Of a DNA stretch of 64,000 nt, positions 61,037 to 64,000 are shown piece by piece. Numbering within the stretch: the first letter of the stretch is position 1; each line of letters begins with the position of its first letter. Origin of the DNA: Cryobacterium roopkundense (GTDB lineage: Bacteria > Actinomycetota > Actinomycetes > Actinomycetales > Microbacteriaceae); contig NZ_JACHBQ010000001.1 in the NCBI RefSeq assembly GCF_014200405.1, forward strand, positions 3,658,001 through 3,722,000, given 5' to 3'. The position numbers and the translations under genes are program-made. The notes below the pieces were generated by a model. The model did no database searches, was not told where the DNA came from, and saw nothing but the letters and a program-made list of their open reading frames with translations.

Positions 61037-61543
61037 TCAGTCGACGGGCAGAGGCGCCGGAGGCCGGCCGAACGCGCGCATCACGGCCGGGGACGCGTCG
61101 AGACTCGACCACGGCGCATCAAACCCGATCACAGCGAGCGCGGAGGTGGCCATCGACACCGATCCGTTGGTGAGGAGGGAGGCGAGGCCCTCGATTCCGG
61201 GGTTGTGGCCGACGACAATCACGGTGCGCGCGTCGTCGGGCAGCCCGCGCAGGATGTCGAGAAGCTCAGCCGGCGACGCTCCGTAGGCGACGTCGTCGAA
61301 CCTCGCAGGCGGCGGGCCGTCGAGTTCCGCCGAGACGAGCTTCCACGTGCTTCTCGTGCGATTAGCCGGCGACACGACGGCCGCATCGACGCGGCCGATG
61401 TTGCCGGCCACCCAGGCGCCCGCGATCGGCGCTTCGCGCAGACCCCGCTTGTTCAGTGGCCTGTCGACGTCGGCCTCGCCGCCGGACCAATCCGACTTCG
61501 CGTGACGCAACAGGATCAAGGTTCGCTCGGGCATCCGTGACAT
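61037..61543 (-). CDS. SixA-like histidine phosphatase
   Basis: 168 residues from ATG 61543 (GTG 61549 and ATG 61534 are alternatives). It has the RHG-type motif LLRHAKSDW, SPANRTRSTW and VVGHNPGIEGLA with the second His. These are small phosphohistidine phosphatases of the SixA branch. The target is unknown. Confidence 0.87.
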   Translation of the reverse strand: MSRMPERTLILLRHAKSDWSGGEADVDRPLNKRGLREAPIAGAWVAGNIGRVDAAVVSPANRTRSTWKLVSAELDGPPPARFDDVAYGASPAELLDILRGLPDDARTVIVVGHNPGIEGLASLLTNGSVSMATSALAVIGFDAPWSSLDASPAVMRAFGRPPAPLPVD

Positions 61544-61663
61544 GGTCACAGTGTGGCACCGCCGCGCGCCGCTCGATAGCCGCCCGCCGGGCAGATGCGG
61601 AGGCTGGTCTGCGACGATGGGGTGCACCACCCCACCTGCCATCCCATCTGGAGTGTTATTCAC

Positions 61664-62125
61664 GTGTCTCCCCGCCTGCTGTTTCGAACCGTCGCCATCG
61701 CGGAAGCCATCACCTGGACCCTGCTGATTGCCGGCATGCTCATGAAGTACGTACTGGAGGTCGGCGAGGTCGGTGTTCAGGTCGGCGGGTTCCTGCACGG
61801 TTTGGTTTTCATCGCCTTCGGCATGACGGCAGTTCTGATGGGCGTGAACCAGCACTGGGGCCCTAGACTCACTGCCATCGCGGTGTTCACCGCGATAGTT
61901 CCATTCGCCACGATCCCCCTCGACCGCAGGCTCGAGAAGGCCGGGCGGCTCGACGGCGACTGGCGCCGCACCCGCACAGACGATCCCCGCGACCACACCG
62001 GGATGAGCGCGATGCTGCGCTGGATGCTCGCGCGCCCAGTGCTCTTCACGACCGTGCTCGTAATCGGTCTCATCACAATCATGACGACGCTGCTCTTCGT
62101 GGGCCCTCCCGGCGGCGCCAGCTAG
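61664..62125 (+). CDS. DUF3817 membrane protein
   Basis: 153 residues from GTG 61664 with GGAG upstream; the longer frame to 61595 is unlikely. Three or four hydrophobic spans with RTVAIAEAITWTLLIAGMLMKY, the typical opening of the actinobacterial DUF3817 family. Function unknown. Divergent from the SixA gene. Confidence 0.8.
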   Translation: MSPRLLFRTVAIAEAITWTLLIAGMLMKYVLEVGEVGVQVGGFLHGLVFIAFGMTAVLMGVNQHWGPRLTAIAVFTAIVPFATIPLDRRLEKAGRLDGDWRRTRTDDPRDHTGMSAMLRWMLARPVLFTTVLVIGLITIMTTLLFVGPPGGAS

Positions 62126-62384
62126 GTGAACCGAGCCATCAGGTTGGTGGCGCCAGCCCGGGCCTGACGATCGACTCGCGGGTCTACCAGGAAAGTGCAG
62201 CCCATTTCCCCATCCCACGATGGCGCGAAACGCCTCGCCAGCTCGAGACGCGCGCCAGCGCGCACTCCTCGATCAGCGGGATGGGGAGAGCCCGAACCGC
62301 GCTAGGAGCGTGGGTCAGTAGTACCAAACTTTAAAACGCCGGTCGATTTCCCGGGCTTGGGGTGGTGGTCTGGGAAAATTGCTT
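62126..62384. other. 259-bp spacer before the IS1182 transposase
   Basis: Contains the palindromic repeat at 62242-62280 and, nearer the gene, probably the left end of the IS (around 62315-62384). The exact terminus was not identified. Confidence 0.4.
62242..62280. repeat. Palindromic repeat related to 28421-28460
   Basis: CTCGAGACGCGCGCC and GCGCGCACTCCTCGATCAGC share the outer words of the element after purD. It is probably a dispersed palindromic repeat. Confidence 0.55.
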
Positions 62385-63887
62385 ATGAGCGATTCTGATG
62401 GCCTGTTCCCCGCGACGGAACTTGAGCACGTTGACGTGGTCGTGGATGACGGCGTTGAGGCTGGCGGTGGCGTGAACAAGCGGTTTCGGGCTTTCGAGCC
62501 GAATGCTGTGATGTTGGTGCCGCCGGATTTGGGTGAGTGGTTGCCGCAGAATCACCTTTCCCGTTTCATCGCGGACATCGTCGAAACTCAGCTGGATCTG
62601 AAGAAGTTCTATGCCTCTTACGCGAAGTCGAAGGGGCAGCCGCCGTATGACCCTCGGTTGATGGTCCGGGTGCTCCTTTACGGGTATTGCGTCGGGGTTC
62701 GTTCGTCACGCGAGTTGGAGCGGGTGTGCGTGGACGTGGTCGCGTTTCGCTGGTTGGCGGCGCAGCAGGCACCTGATTTTCGTTCCATCGCCCGGTTCCG
62801 AAAACGCCACCTCTCCAGTCTGGGAAACGTGTTCTTGCAGGCATTGGAACTCTGCCGCGCGGCCGGAATGGTCTCACTCGGGCAGGTCGCGTTGGACGGC
62901 ACGAAGGTGCGCGCGAATGCGTCCCGGCGCAAGGCGATGAGTTACGCCCGGTTGACGGAGAAGCAGAAGGTCCTCGCCGACGAGGTGTCTGCACTGCTGG
63001 CTGACGCGGACGCGATCGATGACGCGGAGGATGCTCGTTTCGGAAAGGACAAACGCGGTGATGAGTTGCCGCCGGAGCTTGCCCGGCGGGAGTCACGCTT
63101 GGTGAAACTGGCCGAAGCGCGCGCTGGCTTGGAGGCCGACGCGGCCGTCCGGGCGCGGAAAGAGGCCGAGAAGAAGGCCCGGGACAAGGGCGACGATGAC
63201 GACATTGCTGCGCAGAAGGGTGATGATGCGGCGAAGAACGCGGTCGTGAGGCCGAAGGCTCAACGCAACTTCACCGACCCGGATTCACGGATCATGAAGA
63301 CCGCCGACGGGTCGTTCCACTACGCCTACAACGCACAGGCCATCGTTGATGCCGACCATCAGATCATCGTCGCGACGACGCTGACGAATATTGGCGTGGA
63401 TGTTGAACAGGTCGTGCCGCTGGTCGAGAAACTCCACGCCACGACCGGCGTCCTGCCCCGGCAGGTCCTGGCGGATGCCGGGTATTGTTCCGCAACAAAT
63501 CTGGACTACGCGAAGACTGTTGAAGATGGCAGCGACGGCCGGACCGAGTTTTTCATCGCGACCGGCCGGGTCAAGCACGGCGAGCGTGTTCCTGAAGTTC
63601 CTCGGGGCCGGATCCCGGCCAATGCGACGCTGCGGGAACGCATGGCGCGGAAGCTCAAGACGAAGAAGGGCCGCGCGGTTTATGCGCGGCGCAAAGCGAT
63701 CGTGGAGCCCGTGTTCGGTCAGATCCACACTCGGCAGGGCAAGTTTGTGTTGCTGCGCGGGTTGGAGCAAGCAGCGCACGAGTGGTATCTGATCGCGGCC
63801 TGCCACAACCTGATGAAGCTGCACACCATGCAAACCAAGGCGCTTCTGGCCACGCCGGCCGCGCTGATAGCTAGCCCGGCAACCTAA
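62385..63887 (+). CDS. IS1182-family transposase
   Basis: 500 residues from ATG 62385 (TTG 62379 gives two more). It has the N-terminal transposase domain (LVPPDLGEWLPQNHLSRFIA; YDPRLMVRVLLYGYCVGVRS), DGTKVRANASRRKAMSY, a charged linker with many Ala/Lys/Asp, and the DDE region (NAQAIVDADHQIIVATT, QVLADAGYCSATNLDY, RKAIVEPVFGQIHTRQG with Glu). It looks intact. The right end of the IS may lie beyond the window. Confidence 0.88.
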   Translation: MSDSDGLFPATELEHVDVVVDDGVEAGGGVNKRFRAFEPNAVMLVPPDLGEWLPQNHLSRFIADIVETQLDLKKFYASYAKSKGQPPYDPRLMVRVLLYGYCVGVRSSRELERVCVDVVAFRWLAAQQAPDFRSIARFRKRHLSSLGNVFLQALELCRAAGMVSLGQVALDGTKVRANASRRKAMSYARLTEKQKVLADEVSALLADADAIDDAEDARFGKDKRGDELPPELARRESRLVKLAEARAGLEADAAVRARKEAEKKARDKGDDDDIAAQKGDDAAKNAVVRPKAQRNFTDPDSRIMKTADGSFHYAYNAQAIVDADHQIIVATTLTNIGVDVEQVVPLVEKLHATTGVLPRQVLADAGYCSATNLDYAKTVEDGSDGRTEFFIATGRVKHGERVPEVPRGRIPANATLRERMARKLKTKKGRAVYARRKAIVEPVFGQIHTRQGKFVLLRGLEQAAHEWYLIAACHNLMKLHTMQTKALLATPAALIASPAT

Positions 63888-63891
63888 AGAG

Positions 63892-63909
63892 CAGGGCGGA
63901 ACCGCCCTG
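63892..63909 (+). terminator. Hairpin after the transposase
   Basis: CAGGGCGG-AA-CCGCCCTG is a perfect 8-bp stem four bases after the stop. Confidence 0.65.
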
Positions 63910-64000
63910 ACGGGCCGCGGCAACAACCTCGCCTGAACCACCAACGCGACCGTGGCCCTCTTTTCAATCGGCACAACCACAATCCCTGCGCCACAGGCCT

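Overview
The window reads as chromosomal DNA from a high-GC Gram-positive actinobacterium, most likely Microbacteriaceae (Cryobacterium/Leifsonia-like). This is inferred from GC-rich codon use, the frequent GCATCC/GGATGC words in the backbone genes, GTG and TTG starts, ATGA/GTGA gene overlaps, and actinobacterial families such as the SCP-like purine-neighbour protein and DUF3817. No rRNA, tRNA or CRISPR was seen.

Layout. 1-4363: a large secreted lamin-tail/calcineurin-type phosphoesterase whose 3' end is cut by the window. 4364-4727: a palindrome- and G-run-rich spacer. 4728-5087: an SCP-like gene. 5060-26856: a roughly 21.8-kb catabolic island bounded by a perfect 49-bp direct repeat. The repeat duplicates the start of the SCP-like gene. 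The island carries a sugar-porter MFS gene, two overlapping IclR regulators, a split transketolase with a PfkB kinase and an MFS transporter, an inositol operon (iolG/E/B/D-type genes with extra Gfo/Idh and TIM-barrel enzymes), a LacI regulator and a sugar ABC importer. 26853-41600: a dispersed purine locus (small hypothetical gene, purD, purC, purS, purQ). Between its members lie a MatC-type dicarboxylate module (carboxyltransferase, CoA-transferase, transporter, GntR regulator), a VOC protein, a secreted GHL10-type glycosidase, and a TetR-controlled kynurenine operon (kynA, amidohydrolase, kynU). 41757-42170: panD. 42174-54004: a tripartite tricarboxylate transporter with CoA-transferase, two glutaryl-CoA-dehydrogenase-like enzymes, MaoC hydratase, SDR, thiolase, thioesterase and LysR. 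Together these form a plausible glutarate-to-acetyl-CoA route. 54122-64000: a subtilisin-like protease, an EamA exporter, a DHA2 multidrug exporter whose TetR repressor is split by an IS481-type element, a SixA-like phosphatase, a DUF3817 protein and an IS1182-type transposase.

How it works together. The window is dominated by carbon-acquisition modules (inositol/sugar, malonate-like dicarboxylate, tryptophan, glutarate-like dicarboxylate) set into and around conserved purine and pantothenate genes. Most modules carry their own regulator and transporter, and several carry visible palindromic operators.

The strongest unusual signals are these. (1) The 49-bp repeat-bounded inositol island has no recognisable integrase. 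(2) The TetR gene can be rebuilt in frame across a 1747-bp IS flanked by a 15-bp duplication. That IS has arrays of 9-bp sites spaced exactly 24 bp apart. (3) A shared CCAATA-N15-ATTG element lies at three promoters of the glutarate-like cluster. (4) An amidohydrolase occupies the formamidase position of the kynurenine operon. (5) The inositol gene set lacks recognisable iolC/iolJ/iolA but lies beside a split transketolase and an atypical PfkB kinase. All functional assignments come from reading motifs; no database search was run.
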